64,000 nt of DNA from Scleromatobacter humisilvae (GCF_023231945.1 NZ_JAJLJH010000008.1:124001-188000), one strand, 5' to 3'. Shown: positions 43,139 to 52,313, counted from the stretch's first letter. The notes: generated by a model from the letters alone, not told the origin. Made by a program: numbers and translations.

Positions 43139-44137
43139 ATGAAATCGTCCATCGCCACGACACTGGCACTGCTGTCACTCGTTGGTTGCGGCGGCGGAGA
43201 GCCGCAGTCCGACATGCCGCGCCCGGAGATCGGCATGTCGACCACCGCGCACATCGAGTCCGGCAAGGGCGGCGGAGGCGGCGGCGCACCGGCGCCCGCA
43301 CCAGCTCCAGCGCCGACTCCTGCGCCGGCTCCGGCGCCTGCGCCCAGTCCCGCGGCACCGGCGCCCGCGCCCGCCGCGGTCAAGCTGCCGCCGCCGATGT
43401 CGACCGACGCCGCGGCCTGGGCCTTCAGCAACCTCGGCAGCGTGGTGGGCACCGGATCGACGACCGACATCGACTTCGGCCGCATCCAGAACATGACGCC
43501 CGGCGGCATCGCCGTCGGCGCCAGCCGCAGCGCCACCGAGCTGATCTACAACACCAGCAAGAAGGTGCCGCTGACCGTCACGCAGATCCAGATCACCGGC
43601 GCGAACCCGGGCGACTTCGTCATCTCGCCGCAGACGATCAGCGCCGCCGCGGCGACCGTGCTGCCCGCGAACAGGGACGCCGTCGAGGCGATCCAGATCA
43701 CGTTCAGGCCGACGGCCGAGGGCGTGCGAACGGCCAACGTCGTCTTCACCTCCGTGGCCGGCGTCGTGCAGATCGCGCTGACCGGCACGGGCCTGCCGAC
43801 GCGGCCGGTGCTGGGGACGCCGGAGGATCCGCTCGTCTTCCTGCCTCAATCGGCGCCGGCCACGTTCGTGCTGCAGAACACCGGCGGCGTGACGCTGGTG
43901 CTCAACTCGATCAGCATAGGCGGCGCCAACCCGGCCGCATTCCAGATCACGCCTGCCAACTCCGGCTTCAGCAACTGCTTCGCAGGTATTCCGATCGCGC
44001 CGCTGTCGTTCTGCTACGTCGGCGTGGGCGTAGCGCCGGGAGCGACGCCCCCGGCCAACGCGACGTTCGTGGTGAAGTCCAACGACCCGGTGCGGCCGGA
44101 GCTGGATGTGCCCTTGGTGCTGGCTACGCAGCCTTGA
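43139..44137 (+). CDS. Secreted lipoprotein with choice-of-anchor-type beta domains
   Basis: 332 residues. A lipobox is present (LLSLVGC, Cys 17). A Gly run and an Ala-Pro repeat (about residues 44-80) form a rigid linker, followed by two Ig-like beta domains. The first (about 120-220; FGRIQNMTPGGIAVGASRSATELIYN, TFRPTAEGVRTANVVFTS) looks like the choice-of-anchor D/ASPM-SPD-2-Hydin type. The second (about 225-330) ends VKSNDPVRPELDVPLVL. Such domains are common in surface and secreted proteins, but no enzymatic motif is seen. Confidence 0.75.
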   Translation: MKSSIATTLALLSLVGCGGGEPQSDMPRPEIGMSTTAHIESGKGGGGGGAPAPAPAPAPTPAPAPAPAPSPAAPAPAPAAVKLPPPMSTDAAAWAFSNLGSVVGTGSTTDIDFGRIQNMTPGGIAVGASRSATELIYNTSKKVPLTVTQIQITGANPGDFVISPQTISAAAATVLPANRDAVEAIQITFRPTAEGVRTANVVFTSVAGVVQIALTGTGLPTRPVLGTPEDPLVFLPQSAPATFVLQNTGGVTLVLNSISIGGANPAAFQITPANSGFSNCFAGIPIAPLSFCYVGVGVAPGATPPANATFVVKSNDPVRPELDVPLVLATQP

Positions 44138-44147
44138 AGCGGGCGAT

Positions 44148-44183
44148 CGCTCGATCGGCGCCACGGGCGGCGCTGATCGAGCG
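44148..44183. terminator. Long hairpin between two convergent lipoprotein genes
   Basis: Bases 44148-44162 pair with 44169-44183 over 15 positions (14 Watson-Crick and one G-U) around a 6-base loop ACGGGC. It starts 11 bases after the plus-strand stop and ends 21 bases before the minus-strand stop. A partial pyrimidine run (TCTCTCTT) follows on the plus strand. It is probably a bidirectional transcription stop. Confidence 0.6.
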
Positions 44184-44203
44184 GTCTCTCTTGCCGCACC
44201 GCG

Positions 44204-46819
44204 TCAGCGACCGATGGGAATGAAGCCCAGATTGTGGTCCGCCGAAGCGGCGATCATCAGCAGACCGTCCGGCGAGAACATCACCGCGCCCACTCCGTTG
44301 CCCGTGATGTTTGCGATGTTGTAGTAGCTGCCCAGCGTGGTGCCGCTGGCCGAATAGAGAATGATGTCCGGGCCGGTCGCCATATAGCTGAATGCAGCGA
44401 ATGCGCAGGCGACGCGGCCATCCCATGTGGTCGCGATCGAGCTCGCTCCAACCACGGCGCCCGGCAACTGCGCGATCGGCGACAGATCGACCGGCGACAG
44501 CTTCTCGCAGCCGATGTTGCCGCTTGCATAAAGCGCCGAACCGTCTCCAGTCACGGCGAGCGCGCCCTTGAAGTCGACGCTGTAGGGCCCTGCCTGGGAC
44601 CAAAGGATCGTGCCCCCGGAAACCGCCGAATAGTCGACGTTCGTCGGCATGGTCAGCGACGGCGAATAGCCAGGCGTGGCGTAGACGTGGTTGCCGTCGT
44701 CCGTGGCCGTCATCCGTCCCAGGATGCCGACTTGGCCGATCGGGCTCACATCCCCGACGAAGCGCCCTTCGACATACGCCTTGCCTTGGTACATGCCGTC
44801 ATTGACGAGCAGCACGTCGACGCCGTTCGGTCGAATGGCCGCCAGGCTGCTCGGATGGCCCAGATAGCCGGTGACGGGCCACGTGTCCGTGACGGCCAAA
44901 GTATCCAGATTGATGGCCTTGACCGAGGCAGCCAGGAAGTCGAGTACGAACAGGCGGCTTCCATCTGGCGACGCGGCCAGGTCCGTCAGGTACTGCCCGA
45001 CATTCGGCACAGTACCCACCAGTCTCGCGGTGTAGGCGTTGTAGATGGACACCGTCGAGCTTCCATCGACGACATAGACCAACGGGCGGACGCGATCGGC
45101 GACCATCGCCTTGACGCTGACTCCGCCGATCATGGTGGTCGAGGCAAGCCCGCTCGGGTCCTTCCAGAGACCGACCCGGATCTTCGCCGGCGCGACACCG
45201 GCGACCGGACTGGAAACCGTGACGACGGCAAGGCTGGTCGCGCCGTCCGGCAGCGCGGAGGGATCGGCGGTCAGCACGAGCGAAGCCTGGCTGGCGCCCG
45301 TCGCGCCGGCGGCCGTCGCCGACAACCATGCGCTGTCCGAGCTCGCCGTCCAGGCAATGTTGCCGCCGAAATTGTCCCGCATCGTGATCGTGCGCGTCAG
45401 CACGGTTCCGGTCGGCGAACTCGCCAGGCCGATACCCCACGTCGACGGCAGCAGGCGGCGTTGATCCAGGTTCAGGTTGACCGTGACGGGCGCCGTGACG
45501 GTGTCGCCGTTGACGGCCGCCGAGTAGGTGACGACGGCGCTGGTCGAACCCGCGCTGGCCGCGGCGGCGACGGGCGCGGCCGACAGCGTCGTGCCTGCCT
45601 GGTTCACGACGCCGGATTTCGTCGTCGACAGCCAGGCCGGCGCTCCGCTCGCCGTCCACGGGAAGGCATTCGCGCCCGTGTTCAGCGCAAGGGAGAGCGA
45701 CTGCGCCGACAGGTCGCGTCCGAGCGAGCCGCCGAGCGTGATCGTCGGCACCGACGTGGACAGCGTGGGTGTCACGAGCGTCAGGCTCGACGCGAAGGAG
45801 GTACCCGTCACGTTGGTGTTCGTGCCATCGCCGAGTTGCAGGTTCGCCGTGTAGCTGCCGCTCGCGAGCGAGCCGATGCCCGGATCCGGCTGCAACGTCG
45901 CGGTGCCCGGCGTCGCGTTGCCCGAGGCCGTCACCGACATCCACGACGCATCGGACGACAGCGTCCACGCGCTCGAGGCCCCGGTGTCGACATCGAACGC
46001 GACGTCCTGCGACGCGATGGGTGCACCATTGACGGCGTTGAAGCTCGGGACGCCGCCGACCAGCTGGAAGGCCGCCGGGAGCACGTGCAGCGTGAACGGG
46101 ATCTTGACCGACTGGCCGTCGTTCGACGCGATCGTCACGCTGTCGGTGTAGTCGCCGGCGTCGAGCGCGGCAGTCGTCTTGTAGCGCACCGTCAGCGCCG
46201 CGGCGCCGCTGCCGGCGGCAGAGTCGAGGGACAGCCAGCTCGCACCGGCCGCGGCCGTCCAGTTCAGTCCGTCGCCGCTCACCTGGATCTGCACGACGTC
46301 GCCGTCGCTGGCGCCCCAGTGCACCGTGGACGCCGTCGACGAGACGGGAGTCGCCTGCAACGGCGACGGCTCCACGTCGACGTCGAACGGGAGCGCGGCC
46401 GGAGTTGCCGTGTATGGCGTGTGGCACGCGGCATCCTTGCACAGCGTAACGGCGATCTGGCCGGTGTGATGGCCGGTCGCGAGCGACGGCAGGCTGTGAA
46501 GCGTGATGCCGTAGTGCGTGGCGTCGATGGCGGCGAGCGACCAGTCGGTCGAGAAGACCGCGTCAGCGCCCGCGACCTGCACATACAGGGTGCCCGTGAT
46601 CGAGCTCGCATTCGCGACGATGGCGGTCACCGTTCCGGTGCCGACCTGGCCGAACTGCACGTTCTCCGCATAGCTGGCCTGCGCAAAGCTCAGCGTCGGC
46701 GGGGGCGGCGGCGGCGCGGAATCACCGCCGCCACCGCCGCCACCGCCGCCGCAGCCCCCCAGCAGCGAGCTCGCACCAAGACCGACGGCCAGCCAAAGGC
46801 CCGCGACGACGTTCCGCAT
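44204..46819 (-). CDS. Large lipoprotein with BACON-like repeats and C-terminal beta-propeller
   Basis: 871 residues, ATG at 46819. Lipobox SLLGGC (Cys 23) is followed by a run of nine Gly and a Pro run. Residues about 40-560 contain repeated 90-100-residue beta domains with W-L/W-M signatures (ASWLSLDSAAGSGA, ASWMSVTASGNATPG, PAWLSTTKSG, SAWLSATAAGATGAS) like BACON domains. Residues about 570-871 show propeller-type repeats (RPLVYVVDGSSTVSIYNAYTARLVGTVP, DGSRLFVLDFLAASVKAINLDTL). BACON domains bind carbohydrate or mucin in some Bacteroidetes; a function here is not known. It converges on the preceding lipoprotein gene. Confidence 0.78.
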   Translation of the reverse strand: MRNVVAGLWLAVGLGASSLLGGCGGGGGGGGGDSAPPPPPPTLSFAQASYAENVQFGQVGTGTVTAIVANASSITGTLYVQVAGADAVFSTDWSLAAIDATHYGITLHSLPSLATGHHTGQIAVTLCKDAACHTPYTATPAALPFDVDVEPSPLQATPVSSTASTVHWGASDGDVVQIQVSGDGLNWTAAAGASWLSLDSAAGSGAAALTVRYKTTAALDAGDYTDSVTIASNDGQSVKIPFTLHVLPAAFQLVGGVPSFNAVNGAPIASQDVAFDVDTGASSAWTLSSDASWMSVTASGNATPGTATLQPDPGIGSLASGSYTANLQLGDGTNTNVTGTSFASSLTLVTPTLSTSVPTITLGGSLGRDLSAQSLSLALNTGANAFPWTASGAPAWLSTTKSGVVNQAGTTLSAAPVAAAASAGSTSAVVTYSAAVNGDTVTAPVTVNLNLDQRRLLPSTWGIGLASSPTGTVLTRTITMRDNFGGNIAWTASSDSAWLSATAAGATGASQASLVLTADPSALPDGATSLAVVTVSSPVAGVAPAKIRVGLWKDPSGLASTTMIGGVSVKAMVADRVRPLVYVVDGSSTVSIYNAYTARLVGTVPNVGQYLTDLAASPDGSRLFVLDFLAASVKAINLDTLAVTDTWPVTGYLGHPSSLAAIRPNGVDVLLVNDGMYQGKAYVEGRFVGDVSPIGQVGILGRMTATDDGNHVYATPGYSPSLTMPTNVDYSAVSGGTILWSQAGPYSVDFKGALAVTGDGSALYASGNIGCEKLSPVDLSPIAQLPGAVVGASSIATTWDGRVACAFAAFSYMATGPDIILYSASGTTLGSYYNIANITGNGVGAVMFSPDGLLMIAASADHNLGFIPIGR

Positions 46820-46970
46820 TGTTTCCTCCCTCGTTTCACATGTCGCGCCGTTATCGGCGACGCTTCGACGACCACTCTTTGCCGGTGGTCATGTTCTGTC
46901 TTCACGCACACCTGTAAGGGCATGTGTCTGCATTCTTGCATCGACCTTGCGGCCCGAAAGGCATCGACCT

Positions 46971-46987
46971 GTCTTCAAACTGAAGAC
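46971..46987. repeat. Short inverted repeat over the LysR gene stop
   Basis: GTCTTCA (46971-46977) and TGAAGAC (46981-46987) are perfect inverted arms around AAC and span the stop codon of the LysR gene. The same GTCTTCA word recurs near 46899 and at 47896-47902. It could be a weak terminator stem or a regulator half-site. Confidence 0.4.
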
Positions 46988-47892
46988 GAACTTCTCGCTG
47001 TCCGCACGGTCGCCATCGCGGCAACCCTCCGCACGAAGCTCAGCACTCGCTCCGACGCCTCGTCCGCCCGCGTCGCGACGGACATCACCAGCAGCGCGTC
47101 CTTGCCCTCCAGCGCCACGTAGTGCACGCCCTCGATGCGCACCGCCTCGAGCGGCGCGGGCAGCACCGCGATGCCCAGGCCCGCGGCCACGAGGCCGATC
47201 TGCGTCGTCGCTTCGCGCGCCTCCTGCGCGATGCGCGGCTCGAAGCCGGCCTGCGCGGCCAGGCGCTTGAGCAGCGGGCCGGTGCCGGTGCCGGCGTCGC
47301 CGGGAAAGCCGATGAAGGCCTCGTCGCGGCACTCGGCGATGGCCACCGACTTGCGGCGCGCGAAGCGGTGCCCGGCCGGCACGACCAGCCGCAGCGGATC
47401 GCGCCGCAGCAGCCGCAGCGAGATGCCCTCGGGCACGCCTTCGTTGTAGCGCACCAGGCCGACGTCGAGCTCGCCGCGACGCAGGCTGTCGAACTGCAGC
47501 TGCGAATGCATCTCGCGCAGGTTCAGCGCGACGTCGGGGTGGCTGCGGCGGTGGTCGGCGACGACGTCGCGCAGCACCTTGGTCAGCGGCAGCGTCGACG
47601 AGAAGCCGATGCGCAGCAGGCCGACCTCGCCGCGCGCCACGCGCTGCAGTTCCTGGGGCAGCGCCTGCGTCCCCGCGAGCAGCGACCGCGCGCGCTCGAG
47701 CAGGGCGTGGCCGGCATCGGTCAGCGCCACGGAGCGGCGCGTGCGCGCGAACAGCTGCACGCCGAGTTCGTCCTCCAGCGCGCGGATCTGCTGGCTCAGC
47801 GGCGGCTGGGCCATGTTCAGGCGCAGTGCGGCGCGCGTGAAGTGCAGTTCCTCCGCGACGGCGACGAAATAGCGCAGGTGACGCAGCTCCAT
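46975..47892 (-). CDS. LysR-type transcriptional regulator
   Basis: 305 residues. A winged helix-turn-helix occupies about 1-60 (MELRHLRYFVAVAEELHFTRAALRLNMAQPPLSQQIRALEDELGVQLF compressed here to its pattern ELRHLRYF, HFTRAA, PPLSQQI). The effector domain follows from about 90. It is divergent from an MFS transporter gene with 74 bases between start codons, the usual layout for a regulator controlling its neighbour. The ligand is unknown. Confidence 0.93.
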   Translation of the reverse strand: MELRHLRYFVAVAEELHFTRAALRLNMAQPPLSQQIRALEDELGVQLFARTRRSVALTDAGHALLERARSLLAGTQALPQELQRVARGEVGLLRIGFSSTLPLTKVLRDVVADHRRSHPDVALNLREMHSQLQFDSLRRGELDVGLVRYNEGVPEGISLRLLRRDPLRLVVPAGHRFARRKSVAIAECRDEAFIGFPGDAGTGTGPLLKRLAAQAGFEPRIAQEAREATTQIGLVAAGLGIAVLPAPLEAVRIEGVHYVALEGKDALLVMSVATRADEASERVLSFVRRVAAMATVRTARSSSSV

Positions 47893-47966
47893 TGAGTCTT
47901 CAGACGTCTCAGTTGTTCATGAATCATATATTGGACTGACTAAATACGAATCCTTAAGCTTCCGCC
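47893..47966. promoter_or_regulatory. LysR/MFS divergent promoter region
   Basis: A 74-base A/T-rich island in GC-rich DNA (AATCATATATTGG and TAAATA). It contains the palindrome TTCATGAA at 47916-47923 and a GTCTTCA word at 47896. LysR proteins usually bind T-N11-A dyads in such spaces; several weak candidates occur, but none stands out enough to name. Confidence 0.5.
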
Positions 47967-49259
47967 ATGTCCGCGATTCCTGCCCATCTCCCGTCGAGCC
48001 CGTCGTCGCGCGCGAGCGAGGCGCTGCCGCCGCCGCTGGAGGCCGGAAGTGCCGCGCACCGCTCGGCCAAGTGGGCGCTGTTCGTCGGCGGCTTCGCGGT
48101 GTTCGCGATGTTCTACGGGCCGCAGCCGCTGCTGTCGCTGTTCGGCGCGGCGTTCGACCTCACGCCGGCGCAGGCGAGTGGCGTGCTGTCGGCGACGGCC
48201 GGCGCAATGGCGCTGGGACTGATCCCGGCGGGCTTCCTGGCGCAGCGCTTCGGGCCGAAGCCGGTGATGCTGTCGGCCATCGTGCTGGGCGCGCTGTGCA
48301 GCCTGCTGTGCGCGGTGGCGACCAGCTATCCGGCGCTGATCGCGCTGCGCGCGCTGCTGGGCCTGAGCTTGGCCGGGCTGCCGGCGGTGGCGTCGGCGTG
48401 GCTCGCCGAGGAGATGGATCCGAAGGCGCTGGGCCAGGCCGTCGGGCTGATCATCGCGGGCAACGCGGCGGGCGGGATGTCGAGCCGCCTCGTGTGCGGC
48501 GTGCTGGCCGACCTCGTGGGCTGGCGCGTCGCGTTCGCCGGCCTGGGGGCGCTGGGAGCGATCGCCGCGTTCGAGTTCTGGCGCAGCCTGCCGCCCTCGC
48601 GCCGCCATCGCCCGCGTCCGCTGCACCCGCGCCACGCGCTGGCCGACCTGCGCAGCGTGTTCACCGAGCGCGGGCTGGTGCCGTTGTTCGGCCTCGCGCT
48701 GCTGCTGATGGGCAGCTTCGTCAGCTTCTACAACTACCTCGGCTTCCGCTTCGGCCAGGCGCCGTTCGCGCTGTCGCACGCGGCAATCGGCGCGATCTTC
48801 CTGCTCTACGTCGTGGGCATGTTCTCGTCGCCGTGGGCGGGACGGCAGGCCGATCGCCTCGGCTCGTCGCGCGTGCTCGCGGCCATGCTGGCGCTGTGCG
48901 CGGCCGGACTCGCGCTGACCCTGGCCTCGGCGCTGCCGGTGATCATCGTCGGCGTTGCGCTGTTCACGTTCGGCTTCTTCGCCGCGCACTCGGTGGCGAG
49001 CAGTTGGGTCGGGCGACTTGCGTTGCGCTCGAAGGCGCTCGCGTCGGCGGTCTATCTCACCGCGTACTACCTCGGCGCAAGTTCGATGGGCTGGCTCGGC
49101 GGCCACGCGTGGCAGGCCGGCGCCTGGCCGGGCGTGCTGGGCTTTCTCGCGTTGCTGTGGGTCGGCTGCGTGGCGATCGCCGTGTGGATGGCGCGACTGC
49201 CCGCGCAGGCGCCCATCCGCGCGCGTGCGGCCGATGCGGACGTCGCGAGCCAGTTCTGA
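47967..49259 (+). CDS. Major facilitator superfamily transporter
   Basis: 430 residues with 12 membrane segments after a 35-residue cytoplasmic tail. Typical features are the loop GFLAQRFGPKPVML between helices 2 and 3 and GRQADRLGSSRVLA in the second half. It looks like the YnfM/arabinose-efflux group of drug exporters (PQPLLSLFGAAFDLTPAQASGVLSATAGAMALGL). The substrate is unknown. It is divergent from, and probably regulated by, the LysR gene product. Confidence 0.9.
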   Translation: MSAIPAHLPSSPSSRASEALPPPLEAGSAAHRSAKWALFVGGFAVFAMFYGPQPLLSLFGAAFDLTPAQASGVLSATAGAMALGLIPAGFLAQRFGPKPVMLSAIVLGALCSLLCAVATSYPALIALRALLGLSLAGLPAVASAWLAEEMDPKALGQAVGLIIAGNAAGGMSSRLVCGVLADLVGWRVAFAGLGALGAIAAFEFWRSLPPSRRHRPRPLHPRHALADLRSVFTERGLVPLFGLALLLMGSFVSFYNYLGFRFGQAPFALSHAAIGAIFLLYVVGMFSSPWAGRQADRLGSSRVLAAMLALCAAGLALTLASALPVIIVGVALFTFGFFAAHSVASSWVGRLALRSKALASAVYLTAYYLGASSMGWLGGHAWQAGAWPGVLGFLALLWVGCVAIAVWMARLPAQAPIRARAADADVASQF

Positions 49260-49263
49260 CGCC

Positions 49264-49692
49264 ATGGCCACGCTTCGATCAAGCCCCTTCGCGCTGTCGC
49301 TGCTGTGCGCGCTTGCGGGCTGCGAGGACGCCGGCGACCCGTGGCACGACCTGGTCTCCAATCACGTCACGACCACCGGCCACGTGAGCCGCGTCGATTG
49401 CGCCGACCGCGACGCCGTCTCGGTCGCGTTCCAGGCAGGTTCGCGCACCTACGTCGCCCGGTCCGTCGACGGCGCGATCGATTGCAGCACGGCCCGGGTC
49501 GGCGACCCCATGCTCGTGTTCTACGCCCCGCAGGATCCTGACATCAGCACCCTTTTGCCGCCGGCCGAGGCCTACGGGCGTGGGCACCGGTGGACGTCCG
49601 CTGGCGACGCCTGGCTCGCGCTGGCCGGCGCGGCGGCGATCGCGTTGTCGATCGTCGCGAAGGTGCGAGCGACGGGTCGGCGCGTCGCCTAG
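49264..49692 (+). CDS. Small putative lipoprotein with C-terminal membrane helix
   Basis: 142 residues, ATG four bases after the MFS stop. A lipobox (CALAGC, Cys 20) precedes a small domain (VDCADRDAVSVAFQAGSRTYVARS, DPMLVFYAPQDPDIST), and a helix near residues 115-135 (AWLALAGAAAIALSIVAKV) could span the membrane. The layout recalls DUF3592-type proteins, but I do not recognise a family firmly. Its stop shares bases with the stop of the convergent gene (CTAG). Confidence 0.7.
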   Translation: MATLRSSPFALSLLCALAGCEDAGDPWHDLVSNHVTTTGHVSRVDCADRDAVSVAFQAGSRTYVARSVDGAIDCSTARVGDPMLVFYAPQDPDISTLLPPAEAYGRGHRWTSAGDAWLALAGAAAIALSIVAKVRATGRRVA

Positions 49693-50174
49693 TGCGTCGT
49701 CGGCCCGGTGCCCGACTCGTTGCCCGAGCGCGTCTGCGGATCGAGGCCCGTGTCGGGCGATTCCTTGGCCTGGCGCTGGCCGGTGCCGGGCTCGATCAGC
49801 TCCTCGATGATGAGGCGGCCGAACTTCTGCGCGCGGTCGGCGTTGTAGCGCGCGACGATGTCCGCGGCGCGACGCGCCGCCTCGTCCTCCGGCGCCAGCA
49901 CCGACACGAACGGGTGCCCTTCCTCGGCCAGGTCGCGCTGCTGCTTGACGAGGTTGAGCTCCTGGCCGATCGAGGCCAGCACGCCGGCGTTGGCGATGTC
50001 GCGTTCGGCGCGCTCGCGCACCTCCTCGGCAGGGTAGAACGCCACGTTCGGGAAGCCGGCCTGCTTCAGCGCCTCGACGGCCGAGCGCGCGTCGCGTTCG
50101 GTGGGAAACGAGGCGAGCACGTGGCCGACCGGCTTGAACACGCCGTAGGCCGTCTGGGAGTTGCTGTCGTTCAT
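49689..50174 (-). CDS. General stress protein 17M/YflT-like protein
   Basis: 161 residues from the ATG at 50174. The core (about 15-115) has GHVLASFPTERDARSAVEALKQAGFPNVAFYPAEEV and GHPFVSVLAPEDEAARRAADIVARYNADRAQKF. This two-fold alternating pattern fits the heat-induced/YflT (GsiB-neighbour) domain. The C-terminal 35 residues look disordered (GTGQRQAKESPDTGLDPQTRSGNESGTGP). No signal peptide. The function is unknown, and the family assignment is moderate. Confidence 0.7.
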   Translation of the reverse strand: MNDSNSQTAYGVFKPVGHVLASFPTERDARSAVEALKQAGFPNVAFYPAEEVRERAERDIANAGVLASIGQELNLVKQQRDLAEEGHPFVSVLAPEDEAARRAADIVARYNADRAQKFGRLIIEELIEPGTGQRQAKESPDTGLDPQTRSGNESGTGPTTH

Positions 50175-50244
50175 GATGGTTGCCCTTTCGTTGCTGGAAG
50201 GGCAAGGCACGTACCGCCGCGCTGCAACACGGCGCCCGCGCTCG

Positions 50245-50994
50245 TCAGCCCGCGGCGATGCGCTGGCGCAACTCGTCCGCGACGCGGTCGTGCAGCTGTT
50301 GAGCGAGCGCGCGACGGTCGGGCTCGCCAACCGGCTCGGCCGGCAGGAAGCTCACCTCGACGACCAGCCCGCGCGCCCGGCAGACCTTCATCAGGCTTTC
50401 GACCAGCGTCGTGTCCCCGGTGTATTGCGCCGCGATGCTCACCGCGTGGCCGGGCTCGCTGTAGCGCAGCACGACCGGCTGCACCACGGTGGCGGTGGTG
50501 ATGGCGGCCTGCAGCAGGTTGGCGTGGAACGGCAGCACCGCGTCGCCGGCGCCGGTCGTGCCCTCGGGGAAGACGGCGACGGCGTCGCCCTGGCGCAGCG
50601 CGTCGGCGATCTCGTGCACCACGCGCATCGCGTCGCGCTTGCGTTCGCGCTCGATGAACAGCGTGCCGCCGGCGCGCGCCAGCCGGCCCAGCAAGGGCCA
50701 GTGCGCAATGGCCGACTTCGACACGAAGCGGGCCTGCGGCGCGCTCGCGTGCAGCGCGGGGATGTCCAGCCAGGACACGTGATTGGCCACCATCAGCACC
50801 GCGCCCGGATGCGCGCTGCCCGACACGCGCACCTCCACGCCGAGGCAGCGCAGCATGCGCACGCTCCAGCGCTGCACGATCGCGCGACGGCCGGCTACAT
50901 CGCGCCGCGGCATCACCAGGCCCGCGAGCCACAGCCCGCGCGCCACCATGCCGACGACGCACAGGATGCGCCAGATCGCGACGAGCGTCCTCAA
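50245..50994 (-). CDS. 1-acylglycerol-3-phosphate acyltransferase-like (PlsC family)
   Basis: 249 residues from a TTG at 50994 that overlaps the pyrC' stop (TTGA); an ATG at 50949 is the alternative start. The catalytic NHVSWLD (NHxxxxD) and FPEGTTGAGDAV (substrate block III) are intact, with KSAIAHWPLLGRLARAGGTLFIER between. One or two membrane segments lie at the start. It transfers an acyl chain to a lysophospholipid or similar acceptor at the inner membrane. It ends the pyr operon. Confidence 0.88.
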   Translation of the reverse strand: MRTLVAIWRILCVVGMVARGLWLAGLVMPRRDVAGRRAIVQRWSVRMLRCLGVEVRVSGSAHPGAVLMVANHVSWLDIPALHASAPQARFVSKSAIAHWPLLGRLARAGGTLFIERERKRDAMRVVHEIADALRQGDAVAVFPEGTTGAGDAVLPFHANLLQAAITTATVVQPVVLRYSEPGHAVSIAAQYTGDTTLVESLMKVCRARGLVVEVSFLPAEPVGEPDRRALAQQLHDRVADELRQRIAAG

Positions 50995-52313
50995 GCGGTG
51001 GTCGATTCCGACGTTGACGCGGCGCTGTAGGCCAGCGTGCCCGCCACGAGCGTGTGCCGCACGCGGCCCGGCATGCGCGTGCCGCTGGTCGCGGCGTCGA
51101 ACGGCGTGTGCTTGCCGCGGCTGCGCAGCGTCTCGGGCGTCACCTGCCATTCGGCGTTCGCATCGAACACGCAGATGTCGGCGACGCCGCCTTCGACCAG
51201 CCGCCCCGCGCTCTGGCCCAGCGAGCCCAGCGCCTCGCCCAGCACGCGCACGGGCTCGCTGGTCACGCGCGCGAGCGCCTGCGCGAGCGTCAGCCTCGAC
51301 TCGTTGCCCCATTTCAGCGCGAGGCTCAGCAGCAGCTCGAGGCCGGTCGCGCCGGGCACGGCCTCGCCGAACGGCAGCATCTTGTCGTCATTGCCGATGG
51401 GCGTGTGGTCGGACACGAGCGCGTCGATGGTGCCGTCGGCCAGGCCGGCGCGCAGCGCGTCGCGGTCCTTGCCCTGGCGCAGCGGCGGCGTCAGGCGCAT
51501 GTCGGCGTTGAAGTAGCCGATGTCGACGTCGGTCAGGTGCAGCGAGTTGATGCTGACGTCCGCCGTCACCGGCAGGCCCTCGGCCTTGGCGCGGCGCACC
51601 AGCTCGACGCCGGCCGCGCTCGAGAGGCGGCAGAAGTGGACGCGCGCGCCCGTCTGGCGCACCAGCTCGAGGATGGTGTGCAGCGCGATCGTCTCGGCGG
51701 CGACGGGCACGCCCGACAGGCCCAGCCGCGTCGCCACGGCGCCGCTCGCCGCCACGCCGCCGCTCAGCGACGCGTCCTGAGGCCGCAGCCACACGGCGTA
51801 GCCGCGCGTGCTGGCGTAGAGCATCGCGCGCGACAGCGTGAGGTTGTCCTTCATCGGGTGCTCGGCCTGCGAGAAGCCGACGCAGCCGGCCTCGGTGAGG
51901 TCGACCATCTCGGTGAGCTCGGCGCCCTGCAGGCGCTGCGTCAGCGCGCCCAGCGGGAACAGGCGGCAGCGGCTCAGCTTGCGCGCGCGGAACTTCAGCA
52001 TGTCGACAAGACCCGGCTCGTCGAGCGGCGGATCCATGTCGGGCGGGCAGACCAGGCTCGTCACGCCGCCGGCGGCCGCAGCCTCCAGTTCGCTTTCCAG
52101 CGCGCCGGGGCCCGGCTCCTTCAGGCGCGCGGCGAGGTCGACCAGGCCCGGCGCGACGACGCAGCCGTCGGCCTCGATGGTGCGCTCGGGCGTGAAGTCG
52201 GACGGCACGTTGCCGATGGCGACGATGCGGCCGGCGGCGATGGCGACGTCGGCGGCCTCGTCGCGGCCGCTCGCGGGGTCGACGACGCGACCGTTGCGGA
52301 TCAGGATCTTCAT
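50991..52313 (-). CDS. Dihydroorotase-like non-catalytic subunit (PyrC')
   Basis: 440 residues, ATG overlapping the pyrB stop (ATGA). It is an amidohydrolase fold closest to dihydroorotase ([43 protein letters not shown]). The metal-binding HxH of active enzymes is replaced: residues 61 and 63 are Ala and Arg. The later His positions are also lost ([12 protein letters not shown] where active enzymes have His). It therefore cannot bind the usual zinc pair. In related bacteria an inactive PyrC' assembles with PyrB to stabilise aspartate transcarbamoylase, and this is the likely role here. Confidence 0.9.
   Translation of the reverse strand: MKILIRNGRVVDPASGRDEAADVAIAAGRIVAIGNVPSDFTPERTIEADGCVVAPGLVDLAARLKEPGPGALESELEAAAAGGVTSLVCPPDMDPPLDEPGLVDMLKFRARKLSRCRLFPLGALTQRLQGAELTEMVDLTEAGCVGFSQAEHPMKDNLTLSRAMLYASTRGYAVWLRPQDASLSGGVAASGAVATRLGLSGVPVAAETIALHTILELVRQTGARVHFCRLSSAAGVELVRRAKAEGLPVTADVSINSLHLTDVDIGYFNADMRLTPPLRQGKDRDALRAGLADGTIDALVSDHTPIGNDDKMLPFGEAVPGATGLELLLSLALKWGNESRLTLAQALARVTSEPVRVLGEALGSLGQSAGRLVEGGVADICVFDANAEWQVTPETLRSRGKHTPFDAATSGTRMPGRVRHTLVAGTLAYSAASTSESTTA

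Noticed and set aside
46720-46752. The Gly run in the large lipoprotein as a frameshift or sequencing fault
   Set aside because: The frame is open on both sides, and poly-Gly directly after a lipobox Cys is a normal linker in such lipoproteins; the neighbouring lipoprotein shows the same style.
44234-47122. A 962-codon plus-strand frame opposite the large lipoprotein gene
   Set aside because: It is Arg/Gly/Asp-rich with no motif and crosses into the LysR gene. The minus-strand protein has a lipobox and repeated W-L domains.
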